From positions 248,001 through 312,000 of the forward strand of contig NZ_CXWE01000004.1 of the NCBI RefSeq assembly GCF_001404515.1: a DNA stretch of 64,000 nt, in the 5' to 3' direction. The DNA comes from Roseibium album. GTDB lineage: Bacteria > Pseudomonadota > Alphaproteobacteria > Rhizobiales > Stappiaceae. Below, piece after piece: positions 25,862 to 35,622 of this stretch; the first letter of the stretch is position 1, and each line of letters opens with the position of its first letter. The notes under the pieces were generated by a model. It saw nothing but the letters and a program-made list of their open reading frames with translations. It was not told the origin of the DNA and ran no database searches. The position numbers and the translations under genes are program-made.

Positions 25862-26704
25862 ATGGTCAGCTATATCGACGCCGCAGAAGCCCCGCTGAAA
25901 AACACCGGTCAGGTCCGGTTGTACGGACCGGAAGATTTTGAAGGCATGATGCGCGCAGGACAATTGACGGCGACCTGTCTTGACGAACTGGCAGGCATCG
26001 TCAGGCCGGGAACGACAACGCAGGAAATCGACGATTTCGTGTATCAGTACGGCCTGGATCATGACGCCCTGCCGGCGACCCTGAATTATCGCGGCTATAC
26101 CAAGTCCTGCTGCACATCGATAAATCACGTCGTTTGCCACGGCATTCCGAACAACAAGGCACTGCGTGAAGGCGACATCGTGAATATCGATGTGACTTTC
26201 ATTCTCGATGGTTGGCACGGCGATTCCAGCCGCATGTACCCGGTCGGCCAGCTTAAGCGGGCCTCGGAACGCCTGATTGATGTCACCTACGAGTCGTTGA
26301 TGCGCGGAATCGAGGCTGCGAAACCGGGCAACACCACCGGTGACATTGGCGCGGCTATCCAGACATATGTCGAAGCGCAGCGCTGCTCGGTCGTGCGCGA
26401 CTTCTGCGGACATGGTCTTGGCCTTCTGTTCCACGACACACCGAACATTCTCCATTACGGACGCCCCGGCGAAGGTGTGGAGTTGAAACCGGGCATGATT
26501 TTCACGATCGAACCGATGGTCAACCTGGGCCGCCCGCACGTGAAAGTACTCGGCGACGGGTGGACAGCGGTGACGAGAGACAGGTCTCTTTCCGCGCAGT
26601 TCGAGCATTCCATCGGGATCACGCCGGATGGGTGCCAGATATTCACCACCTCTCCGAACGGTCTTCACAAACCCGGACGATCGGGCGACCAGAGCCCGAT
26701 CTAA
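25862..26704 (+). CDS. map: Methionine aminopeptidase type I
   Basis: This 280-residue enzyme removes the N-terminal methionine from nascent proteins. The five metal ligands are present at D110, D121, H184, E217 and E248, each offset by exactly 13 from the E. coli residues (97, 108, 171, 204, 235). HGIP (93-96) and GHGLG (183-187) are intact. An in-frame TTG at 25811 would add 17 residues, but the ATG at 25862 gives the normal alphaproteobacterial N-terminus. radC follows after 3 bp, so the two are probably co-transcribed. Confidence 0.93.
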   Translation: MVSYIDAAEAPLKNTGQVRLYGPEDFEGMMRAGQLTATCLDELAGIVRPGTTTQEIDDFVYQYGLDHDALPATLNYRGYTKSCCTSINHVVCHGIPNNKALREGDIVNIDVTFILDGWHGDSSRMYPVGQLKRASERLIDVTYESLMRGIEAAKPGNTTGDIGAAIQTYVEAQRCSVVRDFCGHGLGLLFHDTPNILHYGRPGEGVELKPGMIFTIEPMVNLGRPHVKVLGDGWTAVTRDRSLSAQFEHSIGITPDGCQIFTTSPNGLHKPGRSGDQSPI

Positions 26705-26707
26705 CAG

Positions 26708-27421
26708 ATGAAGGACCCGGACTCGCCCCCTGCGGAAAAAGTGTCTGCCGCCGCGGACAACAAGGGGCATCGCCAACGGCTTAGGGAAAGGTTTCGCAAG
26801 TCTGGTGAGGAGGGTCTGGCCGACTACGAACTGCTGGAATTTCTGTTGTTTTCCGCCCTTCCCCGCCGCGACACGAAGCCGATTGCAAAAGCCCTGCTCC
26901 ACCGCTTCGGTTCCTTTTCGGCCGCATTGGCAGCCCCTCGCGCGCGCTTGAAGGAAATTGACGGCCTGTCGGATGTCAGTGTCGACGCCTTGAAGGCCGT
27001 TCATGCTGCCATCGCGCGCTACCACCGTGCCGAGTTGAATGAGCGGCAGCTGCTCGATTCCTGGTCAAAGGTCATCAATTATCTGCAGGCATCGATGGAA
27101 CTGTGCACTGTGGAGCAGTTTCGCATTCTGTTTCTGGACCGGAAAAACGGTCTTATCGCGGACGAGATTCAGCAAACCGGCACTGTGGATCACACACCCG
27201 TCTATCCGCGCGAAGTGATACGAAGGGCGCTTGAACATTCAGCAACGGCTCTGATCCTCGTGCACAACCATCCTTCGGGCGATCCGACACCCTCGCGGGC
27301 GGATATTCAGATGACCAAAAAAATCATCGACGTCGCGGCCCCGCTGGGAATAGAAGTTCATGATCATGTGATTATCGGCCTTAGAAGCAACGTCAGTCTG
27401 CGCGGCCTTCAACTGATTTGA
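26708..27421 (+). CDS. radC: RadC-family JAB-domain protein
   Basis: This 237-residue protein has a helix-hairpin-helix-like N-terminal part (to about 110; [19 protein letters not shown]) and a C-terminal JAB/MPN domain with the metal motif H186-N-H188...D199 ([14 protein letters not shown]). RadC was named for DNA repair, but its biochemical role is unsettled. It starts 3 bp after map, a pairing common in Rhizobiales. Confidence 0.92.
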   Translation: MKDPDSPPAEKVSAAADNKGHRQRLRERFRKSGEEGLADYELLEFLLFSALPRRDTKPIAKALLHRFGSFSAALAAPRARLKEIDGLSDVSVDALKAVHAAIARYHRAELNERQLLDSWSKVINYLQASMELCTVEQFRILFLDRKNGLIADEIQQTGTVDHTPVYPREVIRRALEHSATALILVHNHPSGDPTPSRADIQMTKKIIDVAAPLGIEVHDHVIIGLRSNVSLRGLQLI

Positions 27422-27592
27422 AACCAAAAACTCAATTTTTTTCCAGAAAACCCTGCACAAAACCCGGCCCGTTTCCTTGCTCACGGCCAAGGAGAACCAG
27501 ATAGATTCAATTTTCCCATTATTTTACTAAGATACTGGAAGCATTCATTAACTCGCATCGACAATACTCGCCCGCATGAACTGGGCCTTTAC

Positions 27593-29872
27593 ATGAACAG
27601 ATCGATCAAAAACTCAGGCGGTCAAATCGCCAGTGCGATCATTTTTCCGATGCTGATTGTCGTGTTGACATCTGTCCTCGGTATTTTCGCACTATTGAAC
27701 TGGTCTGCGCATTTGTCCGATGAAACTGCTGAAGACTCTCAGCACAAGCTCGTTGCTGGCGCGTTGCAACTCACCAGAAACTACATTGCAAAGCAGCAAA
27801 CCGGCGTTGTTATCTGGGATGAAGCTTATCGCGCTGTGGACGATCCGGCGGCCAACCGGGTCTGGATCCGCAACAACATGATGAACTGGCTGTCCCGGAA
27901 CCATGGTTTCAACCGGTCTGTTCTCTTCGGTTCCGACTTTGAAGTCGCTTCCGTCTTTGCACATGATGATAACACCGAGTGGTTGAACCCGGCACTTGTT
28001 GACGAGTTGCAGCCTGCGATCGCGAAAGTTCGCGCCCAATACATAAACTCATTCCAGAAGACACCATCCGGTCTGTTCAGCTTCATGCCAAAGGGGGGTG
28101 AAACGCATCTGTCCATAGCGGAAACAGGCAAGGTTTCGCTCTACGGCGAGCCTCACCTTTTTACCGCAGCAGCTGTCGTCCCGCAAATCCAGTCGGTTTT
28201 CGCCTCACGCAAACCCCCGGCAGTGCTCGTCAGCCTGATACCCTTGCGCGGCCAGAAACTGAACAATATCTCCAGCATGTCGCGTCTTGCGGGATTTGTT
28301 CTGGCGCCGGATCAGGTTGAACGGGATGGGGTTGGAGCCTATCAGCTCAAATCCCCAAGGGGGAACAACATTGGCGTCATTGCCTGGCAGGCCAGCCAGC
28401 CGGGTACACAGATGCTTCAGCGGATCAATCCCTTTCTGGCGGTCGCCGCAATGATTATCGCGGCCGTCGTCATCGCGGTGACGGTCTTTACGCGGCAAAT
28501 GACCAGACGACTTGCAAGAAGCGAAGCCAAGGCGGTCCACTCTGCACAGCATGATGCCCTTTCCGGCCTTCCGAACAGATCAAGTTTTCAGGCAATGCTC
28601 ACCAGGGTCCTGGAAGAAAGTGCGCAAAAGGGCACCAGCACTGCTGTCGTTTACATGGATCTGGATCACTTCAAGGACATCAATGACACGCTAGGACATT
28701 CTGCCGGGGACAAGGTCATTGTTGCCGTCGCCAATCGCCTGAAACACGTGCTTCCGGACAACGGTATCGTTGCCCGCATCAGCGGTGACGAATTCGCGAT
28801 GGTGATCAGCGACTGCGACAATGACGAATGGCTGGAATACATCCTCGATCAGGTACAGGACGAGATATCGCGCCCTGTCATGATCGGCCGGCGCGAACTG
28901 TTTGCAAGCCTGTCGATGGGTGCAGCTATTGGCCCCAAGGACGGCAAGAACCCGGACGAATTGCTGCGCAAGGCCGATATCGCGCTCTATGACGCCAAGG
29001 CCAACGGTCGTAACAGGCGTTCGTTCTTCGAACCGACGATGGAGCAGCATGTTCAGTCGAAGGACAAGATGTCCCGGGAACTCAGGTTGGCTCTGCGAAA
29101 CGATGAACTGGATCTGGCCTATCAACCCCTGTCGGACACCGACGCAAAGAAAATCGTCTCTGTCGAAGCTCTTGCCAGATGGACCAAGGACGACGGCACG
29201 GTGGTGCCCCCGTCCCAGTTCATTCCGGTGGCCGAGGAAACCGGACTGATAAACGATCTCGGCATCTGGGTTTTGAACAAGGCCTGTGCACGCGCGCACG
29301 ACTGGCCGGGTGTCGTCGTCTCTGTCAACGTGTCGCCCAACCAGTTCAAGCATCCTCGGTTTGTCGAAAAGGTCATGGCTATTCTGGCAGCAAACAACCT
29401 GCCGCCCGAAAGGCTGGAAATCGAAGTTACCGAAAGCGTCTTTGCCGGACGGGATGACACGGTTTTGAATGCCCTGAGGAGGCTGAAAGGCCTTGGTGTC
29501 AAAGTCGCGCTGGACGACTTCGGTTCGGGTTACTCCAGCCTGAGCTATCTGCGCCGCTTTCCGTTCGATACGCTGAAGATCGACCGGGACTTTGTCTCTG
29601 ACATGAACGGCAACCCGGAAGCGGAAGCCATCCTGGTTTCCATTATCCAGCTCGGCAAGGCGCTCGGCATGACGATTGTCGCGGAAGGCATCGAAACCAT
29701 CGACCAGATCCGCTTCCTTCAGGCGCATGACTGTCATCGCATGCAGGGCTATTTCATCTCAAGGCCGCTCACCAGCACGGCACTGAGCCAGTTCCTGGAG
29801 AACTTTCAAGCCATTGCCGCAGGTGAGTTGCCCGACGGGTTCGAACTCCAGGCTCAAAGCGCCAAAGGTTGA
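27593..29872 (+). CDS. CHASE4-GGDEF-EAL membrane protein (c-di-GMP enzyme)
   Basis: This 759-residue protein has a membrane helix at about 12-34, a periplasmic CHASE4 sensor (35-280), a second helix (about 283-305), a GGDEF domain (about 320-480; active motif SGDEF at 397-401) and an EAL domain (about 500-745). The EAL catalytic set looks complete (EAL 525-527, VSVNVSPNQF, EIEVTES, DDFGSGYSSL, LKIDRDFV, AEGIET, QGYF), so phosphodiesterase activity is likely and cyclase activity possible. It differs from LapD, whose domains are degenerate and include a HAMP. Being 4 kb from a Lap adhesin locus, it could feed the same signalling, but no operon link exists. Confidence 0.92.
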   Translation: MNRSIKNSGGQIASAIIFPMLIVVLTSVLGIFALLNWSAHLSDETAEDSQHKLVAGALQLTRNYIAKQQTGVVIWDEAYRAVDDPAANRVWIRNNMMNWLSRNHGFNRSVLFGSDFEVASVFAHDDNTEWLNPALVDELQPAIAKVRAQYINSFQKTPSGLFSFMPKGGETHLSIAETGKVSLYGEPHLFTAAAVVPQIQSVFASRKPPAVLVSLIPLRGQKLNNISSMSRLAGFVLAPDQVERDGVGAYQLKSPRGNNIGVIAWQASQPGTQMLQRINPFLAVAAMIIAAVVIAVTVFTRQMTRRLARSEAKAVHSAQHDALSGLPNRSSFQAMLTRVLEESAQKGTSTAVVYMDLDHFKDINDTLGHSAGDKVIVAVANRLKHVLPDNGIVARISGDEFAMVISDCDNDEWLEYILDQVQDEISRPVMIGRRELFASLSMGAAIGPKDGKNPDELLRKADIALYDAKANGRNRRSFFEPTMEQHVQSKDKMSRELRLALRNDELDLAYQPLSDTDAKKIVSVEALARWTKDDGTVVPPSQFIPVAEETGLINDLGIWVLNKACARAHDWPGVVVSVNVSPNQFKHPRFVEKVMAILAANNLPPERLEIEVTESVFAGRDDTVLNALRRLKGLGVKVALDDFGSGYSSLSYLRRFPFDTLKIDRDFVSDMNGNPEAEAILVSIIQLGKALGMTIVAEGIETIDQIRFLQAHDCHRMQGYFISRPLTSTALSQFLENFQAIAAGELPDGFELQAQSAKG

Positions 29873-29884
29873 TTTGAGTGCATC

Positions 29885-30835
29885 TCAGAAAAGGCGTTGC
29901 CGGATCAGGGAAGCAAAGGAATGGAAACTCGAAAACGGCCGGCGCCGGGCGAGCAACAACCAGTCCTCTCCGCCCTTGCGTTCTGCCATATCCAGTCCTG
30001 CCAACCCGAATTCGGTGCGCACCATGTCCTTGAACCAGGAGACATGTTGCTTTTGACGGGTCTCATCGAGACCCTTTTCGACGAGAGTGTCGAAATGCGC
30101 GTCCGCGCTCGCCACAAGGTCCGCCACGCCGCTGCCCGTCTGCGATGAAACCTCCACAACGGGAACATTCCAGGATGACCGGGATACCGCCCCTAGAGAC
30201 AGGGCGCCGGAAACGTCAGAGGCTGCCCGCCGCGCAAGCGCACCCATGTCTGCCTTTGTAACGGCCACCACATCGGGCAGTTCCATTATTCCGGCCTTCA
30301 TGAATTGCAGGCTGTCCCCCGATCCTGGCTGGATGCACAACACAACCGTGTCCGCCACTTGCCTCAGGTCGCCCTCCGATTGGCCGATGCCGACCGTTTC
30401 GACAATCACCTGATCATAGACTGCCCTGAGAACGGCAATAGCGGCCACGGAGTGATCGGAAAGACCCCCGAGGCGGTTTCGCGCGGCCATGGAACGGACA
30501 AAAACCGCCTCGTCGGTGGGATCTGTCTTGAGACGCGTACGATCCCCCAGGAGCGCCCCTCCGGTAACCGACGAGGATGGATCGACGGCAAGAACCGCCA
30601 CCCGTTTTTCCTCGGCCCGACAGGTCTTGATAAGTGCATCGGTCAGGCTCGATTTGCCAACACCAGGGGGGCCCGTCAGTCCGAGAACGCAACCGCCCTT
30701 GGCAGTGCAGACCCGGTCAAGAAATTCGGCAGTTTCCGCATCCCGGGCATGTGTTTCCAGCCGTGTGAGGACCCGGGACAGGAGGCGTTTCCCTCCCGTG
30801 CCCAATTCCTCCAGCGTCGGAAACTCACTCACCAT
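29885..30835 (-). CDS. meaB: MeaB/ArgK-family P-loop GTPase (methylmalonyl-CoA mutase chaperone)
   Basis: This 316-residue G3E GTPase has the P-loop GPPGVGKS near residue 55, the base region DPSSSVTGGALLGDRTRL, ETVGIGQSE (switch) and TKAD (base recognition). MeaB gates cobalamin loading and protects methylmalonyl-CoA mutase. Mutase genes are not in the window. The ATG is preceded by AGGGGAAC. It converges with the GGDEF-EAL gene with 12 bp between stops, and lies 37 bp after ppdK on the same strand. Confidence 0.92.
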   Translation of the reverse strand: MVSEFPTLEELGTGGKRLLSRVLTRLETHARDAETAEFLDRVCTAKGGCVLGLTGPPGVGKSSLTDALIKTCRAEEKRVAVLAVDPSSSVTGGALLGDRTRLKTDPTDEAVFVRSMAARNRLGGLSDHSVAAIAVLRAVYDQVIVETVGIGQSEGDLRQVADTVVLCIQPGSGDSLQFMKAGIMELPDVVAVTKADMGALARRAASDVSGALSLGAVSRSSWNVPVVEVSSQTGSGVADLVASADAHFDTLVEKGLDETRQKQHVSWFKDMVRTEFGLAGLDMAERKGGEDWLLLARRRPFSSFHSFASLIRQRLF

Positions 30836-30872
30836 GTTCCCCTGGCCGAGATTTCGGTGCTGCGCAAGGTGA

Positions 30873-33545
30873 TCAGCCGTCCCGCCTGTGTTTCAAGGCT
30901 GACTGGGCCGCTGCGAGACGTGCGATCGGAACCCGGAAAGGTGAACAGGACACATAATCCAGTCCAACACTCTCGCAGAATGAAATCGACGCCGGATCCC
31001 CGCCGTGTTCTCCACAAATGCCGAGTTTGATATCCGCGCGCGTCGAGCGCCCACGTTCCACACCGATCTTGATCAACTCACCGACCCCGTCCGGGTCCAG
31101 GGACACGAACGGGTCCTGCTCCAGTATGCCCCGGGTTTGATAGGTACCCAGAAACGAGGCGGCATCATCGCGCGAGATACCAAATGTGGTTTGGGTCAGG
31201 TCGTTCGTGCCAAAGGAGAAGAATTCCGCCGATTCCGCAATCTCAGCGGCTTTGAGCGCGGCACGCGGCAGTTCGACCATGGTGCCGATCTGATAGGTGA
31301 GCTCCCTGCCGGTTTCCTCGGCGACCGCCTCTGCCATCGCCTCGATGCTTTTGCGGACGTGATCAAGCTCTCCCTTGAGACCGACCAGCGGCACCATGAT
31401 TTCCGGAACGACAGGCGCTCCGGTTGTCTTGGCGGCCTCGACCGCTGCTTCGAAGATGGCCCGGGCCTGCATTTCCGCAATTTCCGGATAGGAAACCAGG
31501 AGACGGCAGCCGCGATGTCCAAGCATCGGATTGAATTCCTCAAGCGCTAGCGCCCTGTCACGCAGCCGTTCCGGATCGGCGCCCATCGCGTTGGCGACGT
31601 CACCGAGTTCTTCTTCCGACTTCGGCAGGAACTCGTGCAAAGGTGGATCCAGCAAGCGGATGGTGACCGGCAGACCATGCATGATTTCAAAGAGGTCCGT
31701 GAAATCCTGGCGCTGCATCGGCAGCAGTTTCGCAAGCGCTGCCCTGCGGCCCTCCTCTGACTCGGCAAGGATCATCTCACGGACTGCAATTATCCGCTCG
31801 CCTTCAAAAAACATGTGTTCCGTGCGGCAGAGCCCGATCCCCTCGGCGCCGAATTCACGCGCAACCTTGGCGTCCTGCGGGGTCTCGGCGTTGGTCCTGA
31901 CTTTCATCCGCCGGACATTGTCCGCCCATCCCATCAGCGTGCCGAAATCGCCCGAAAGCGTCGGTTGCAGCATGCTCACTTCACCGGACAGGACCTGACC
32001 GGTCGCCCCGTCCACGGTAATCACGTCGCCTTCCTTCAACTGCCGCCCGGCAGCGTTAATCACACCATTGCGGTAGTCGACCCGCAACATTCCCGCGCCT
32101 GCCACGCAGGGCTTCCCCATTCCGCGCGCAACCACCGCCGCATGACTGGTCATGCCGCCGCGGCTTGTCAGGATGCCTTCGGCCGCATGCATGCCGTGAA
32201 TGTCTTCCGGACTGGTTTCGACCCTGACCAGGATCGTCTTGCGCCCTTCCGCCTTTGCTTTTTCCGCTTCATCGGACGTAAACACGATCGCACCGGAAGC
32301 CGCACCGGGAGACGCCGGCAGTCCGGTCGTGATCACGTCACGCTCGGCATCGGGATCGATCGTCGGGTGCAAAAGCTGGTCAAGTGCGCCGGGTTCGACC
32401 CGGCCTATTGCCTCTTCTTCACCCAGAACACCTTCTTCCACCAGATCCACGGCAATCCTGAGTGCTGCCTTGGCCGTGCGCTTTCCCGCACGTGTCTGCA
32501 GCATCCAGAGCTTTCCCTTTTCGATGGTGAATTCCAGATCCTGCATGTCCTTGTAGTGTGCTTCGAGCTTTGAGCAGTAGGTTTTGAATTCCGCGAAGGC
32601 CGCCGGCATCAGCGCTTCGAGCGAAGGACTGGAGGACCCCGCCTCGATGCGCGCCTTTTCGGTGATGTCCTGCGGTGTGCGGATACCGGCAACCACATCT
32701 TCCCCTTGCGCATTGACCAGGAATTCGCCGTAAAGAGCGTTTTCACCGGTTGACGGATTGCGCGTGAATGCGACGCCCGTCGCCGAACTTTCACCCATGT
32801 TGCCAAACACCATGGCCTGAACGTTGACCGCAGTGCCCCAGTTGCCCGGAATGTCGTGAAGGCGTCTGTAGGTTACAGCTCGCGGCACCATCCATGAGCT
32901 GAAGACAGCGCCGATTGCGCCCCAAAGCTGCTCCTGCGGATCCTGCGGAAACGGCTTTTCCAGTTCTTCTTCAACCAGTGCCTTGAACTTTTCAATGATC
33001 CCAAGCCAGGCGTCGGCATCGATCTCGGTGTCAAGCGCAAGTTCGTTGCGTTCCTTGTATTCCTCAAGGATCTCCTCAAACTCGTGATGGTCGAGCCCCA
33101 GAACCACATCCGAATACATCTGAATGAAACGGCGGTAGCTGTCATAGGCAAACCTGCGATCGCCGGCTTCTCTGGCTATCGCCTCGACAGTCCGGTCGTT
33201 CAGCCCGAGATTAAGGACCGTGTCCATCATGCCCGGCATCGAGACCCTTGCTCCCGACCGCACGGAAACAAGAAGCGGGCGCTCGGGATCTCCAAATTTG
33301 CGTCCTGTGTTCGAACCGATCTTTTCAAGCGCTTCGACGACCTGCGCGCGGAGAGCTTCCGGATAGGTTTTCCCGTGTTCGTAATACCAGGTGCAGACTT
33401 CTGTCGTAATTGTGAAACCGGGAGGCACCGGCAGGCCCAGGCTGCTCATTTCAGCAAGGTTGGCGCCCTTCCCACCGAGAAGGTTGCGCATCTCCGCTGC
33501 ACCCTCTGCCACACCATTGCCGAAACTGTAGACCCATTTGGCCAT
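30873..33545 (-). CDS. ppdK: Pyruvate, phosphate dikinase
   Basis: This 890-residue enzyme interconverts pyruvate, ATP and phosphate with PEP, AMP and pyrophosphate. It has the N-terminal ATP-grasp domain (GGKGANLAEM, SGARVSMPGMMDTVLNLGLND), the phosphohistidine domain (GGMTSHAAVVARGMGKPC) and the C-terminal PEP/pyruvate barrel (GIGLCRTEHMFF, GTNDLTQTTFG, CGEHGGDP). The frame opens 90 bases earlier, but ATG 33545 with GAGGAG in front gives the standard MAKWVYSFG N-terminus. Divergent from the TPR gene with a 279-bp gap. Confidence 0.96.
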   Translation of the reverse strand: MAKWVYSFGNGVAEGAAEMRNLLGGKGANLAEMSSLGLPVPPGFTITTEVCTWYYEHGKTYPEALRAQVVEALEKIGSNTGRKFGDPERPLLVSVRSGARVSMPGMMDTVLNLGLNDRTVEAIAREAGDRRFAYDSYRRFIQMYSDVVLGLDHHEFEEILEEYKERNELALDTEIDADAWLGIIEKFKALVEEELEKPFPQDPQEQLWGAIGAVFSSWMVPRAVTYRRLHDIPGNWGTAVNVQAMVFGNMGESSATGVAFTRNPSTGENALYGEFLVNAQGEDVVAGIRTPQDITEKARIEAGSSSPSLEALMPAAFAEFKTYCSKLEAHYKDMQDLEFTIEKGKLWMLQTRAGKRTAKAALRIAVDLVEEGVLGEEEAIGRVEPGALDQLLHPTIDPDAERDVITTGLPASPGAASGAIVFTSDEAEKAKAEGRKTILVRVETSPEDIHGMHAAEGILTSRGGMTSHAAVVARGMGKPCVAGAGMLRVDYRNGVINAAGRQLKEGDVITVDGATGQVLSGEVSMLQPTLSGDFGTLMGWADNVRRMKVRTNAETPQDAKVAREFGAEGIGLCRTEHMFFEGERIIAVREMILAESEEGRRAALAKLLPMQRQDFTDLFEIMHGLPVTIRLLDPPLHEFLPKSEEELGDVANAMGADPERLRDRALALEEFNPMLGHRGCRLLVSYPEIAEMQARAIFEAAVEAAKTTGAPVVPEIMVPLVGLKGELDHVRKSIEAMAEAVAEETGRELTYQIGTMVELPRAALKAAEIAESAEFFSFGTNDLTQTTFGISRDDAASFLGTYQTRGILEQDPFVSLDPDGVGELIKIGVERGRSTRADIKLGICGEHGGDPASISFCESVGLDYVSCSPFRVPIARLAAAQSALKHRRDG

Positions 33546-33824
33546 TTGAAATTCTCCTCGCAAGGCACCGGAGACGCTCCGGTTCCGCCAATTTTTGCAC
33601 CGCACATAACTGCTACGGCAAAGAAATGTCTTCAAGCCCTTTTTGGCGGATTGCCGATTTGTTTCGATTTAACTCGCAAGAATTTCCACGATGGGCAAAA
33701 TCAAATGGATTTAAACCCTCAGAAAGTTTCCGGGGTCGCCTTGCCGCAGAGCCTTAAAGACGCCATTCTCAAGAGTAATAAGCAACGATCCAATCTGCCC
33801 ATCGATCGAAAAGTGCGAGGAATG

Positions 33825-35609
33825 ATGACAAATTTGGCTGGCGCCGCTTCCCTGAAGGACCGCAAGATTTTCAGGTTTAAGGTCCTCGCGCTGGCAAGCG
33901 CCATCGCCCTGACGCCTCTCGCGGCCGGTGCTGAAACCGACTCGAAGACGCAGTCATTCGGAACCCCCTCCAATTTGCCGTATACGCTTTCGGGCAGTTA
34001 TCTTTCAGGCCGGCTCGCAGGTTTCCAGAAAGACTATGGACATGCCGCTGCTTTCTACGAGGAAACGCTCGCAGCCGACCCGACCAACACGATGCTTCTG
34101 GAGCGAACCTTTCTGCTGAAGCTGGCCAATGGTGACGTCGAAGAGGCCGTTCACTATGCCGCCGAGCTTGAAAAGGCGGGTCTTGAAAACTTTCTCGCGC
34201 AGCTTGCTCTCGGTGGTCAGCGCGTTGCAGACGGCAGTTACATCGAAGCGGATCAGGCGCTCGAAAGAGGCAGGAATGGTCCGCTCGCGCAGCTTTCCAT
34301 CGGGATTTCCCGGGCCTGGTCTTTGTATGGCAGCGGAAAAGTCGACGAAGCCCTGGCCATCATCGATGATCTGAAAGGCCCGGACTGGTTTGGCGTTTTC
34401 AAGGCAACCCACAAGGCCCATCTGCAGTTCGCAGCCGGCAGAAATCAGGAGGCGCTGGCAACCATCGAGGGTGCCTATGCACTTGATCAGGCAGCGATCC
34501 GCGTCGTGGACGCCTACGCGCGCATCTTGGCCGCCAACGGCCGACAGAAAGAGGCCATCGCCGCACTCGATCTATACGACCAGCAATTCAGGGGTCATCC
34601 GAAAATCGCCCAGACCAGAAAAGTGCTGGAAAGCGGTGAAATTATTCCGCCCATGGTATCGGACCCGGCCCAGGGCATGGCCGAAATCCTTTACGGGTTG
34701 GGCGCGGTCATCGGGCGTGATGGCGGAGAAGAGCTGTCGACGTCCTATCTTCAACTCGCATTGCATCTGGACCCGAATGCAGAGTTTGCCGCAATAGCAC
34801 TGGGAAGCGTTTTTGAACGTATGGACCAGCCTGCCCGCGCGATCGATGCCTTCATGCGGGTCCCAGACGATAGCGTCCTGAAACGCGAAGCGGAAATCCA
34901 GGTCGGTCTGAACTACAACGCACTGGAGCAAGTCGACGAAGCCAGGAAGCACCTGGAGGCCCTGATCGAGATTGATCCGTCAGATCTGGAGGCTGTCGTT
35001 GCGCTTGGCAATATTCTGCGTTCGCACGAAATCTATGACGAAGCCGAAGTCATCTACTCCCAGGGCATCGATACGATATCGGAGTTTGAAGCCCAGCATT
35101 GGCTTCTGCTCTACTTCCGCGGCATCAGCCGTGAACGTCTCGGCGACTGGGACAAGGCAGAAGCAGATTTTCGCAAGGCTCTTGAACTCAACGAAAACCA
35201 GCCACTCGTCCTGAACTATCTCGGATATTCCCTTGTCGACCAGGGCCTGAAGCTGGATGAAGCGCTGGATATGATCCGGACCGCCGTGGAGATGCGCCCG
35301 ACCGACGGCTATATCGTCGATAGCCTGGGTTGGGTCTACTACCGGCTCGGCCGATTTGAGGAAGCTGTCAAGGAACTCGAGCGCGCCATCGAGCTCCGCC
35401 CGGCAGATCCTGTCATCAACGACCATCTTGGTGATGCGTACTGGATGGTCGGCCGTCGAAACGAGGCCCGGTTCCAATGGAACCATGCCCGCGATCTCGG
35501 TCCTGCGGAAAAGGACCTTCCCAAGATCCTCGACAAGATTGCCAATGGCATGACTGACGTTCCCGGAACGGATGCGGCAAAAGCCGAAAGTGACCAGAAC
35601 GGCGGCTGA
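33825..35609 (+). CDS. Periplasmic TPR-repeat protein
   Basis: This 594-residue protein has a signal peptide (about 14-37, FKVLALASAIALTPLAAGAE) followed by many TPRs, for example GFQKDYGHAAAFYEETLAADPTN and a clear run at the C-terminus (RLGRFEEAVKELERAIELRPADP). The frame is open far upstream and overlaps ppdK, but ATG 33825 has AGGA at good spacing (GAGGAATG) and begins the signal sequence. Located just before ispE, as in many Rhizobiales. TPRs suggest a scaffold role in the envelope; the specific function is not known. Confidence 0.85.
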   Translation: MTNLAGAASLKDRKIFRFKVLALASAIALTPLAAGAETDSKTQSFGTPSNLPYTLSGSYLSGRLAGFQKDYGHAAAFYEETLAADPTNTMLLERTFLLKLANGDVEEAVHYAAELEKAGLENFLAQLALGGQRVADGSYIEADQALERGRNGPLAQLSIGISRAWSLYGSGKVDEALAIIDDLKGPDWFGVFKATHKAHLQFAAGRNQEALATIEGAYALDQAAIRVVDAYARILAANGRQKEAIAALDLYDQQFRGHPKIAQTRKVLESGEIIPPMVSDPAQGMAEILYGLGAVIGRDGGEELSTSYLQLALHLDPNAEFAAIALGSVFERMDQPARAIDAFMRVPDDSVLKREAEIQVGLNYNALEQVDEARKHLEALIEIDPSDLEAVVALGNILRSHEIYDEAEVIYSQGIDTISEFEAQHWLLLYFRGISRERLGDWDKAEADFRKALELNENQPLVLNYLGYSLVDQGLKLDEALDMIRTAVEMRPTDGYIVDSLGWVYYRLGRFEEAVKELERAIELRPADPVINDHLGDAYWMVGRRNEARFQWNHARDLGPAEKDLPKILDKIANGMTDVPGTDAAKAESDQNGG

Positions 35610-35622
35610 ACGGAATACGCAG

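Noticed and set aside
25823-27025. 400-residue open frame on the minus strand
   Set aside because: It is antisense to map and radC, which have complete catalytic motifs.
28691-29737. 348-residue open frame on the minus strand
   Set aside because: It is antisense to the GGDEF-EAL gene with intact motifs.
27593-29872. GGDEF-EAL protein as the missing LapD
   Set aside because: LapD has degenerate GGDEF and EAL sites and a HAMP; this protein has an SGDEF motif, a complete EAL set and a CHASE4 sensor.
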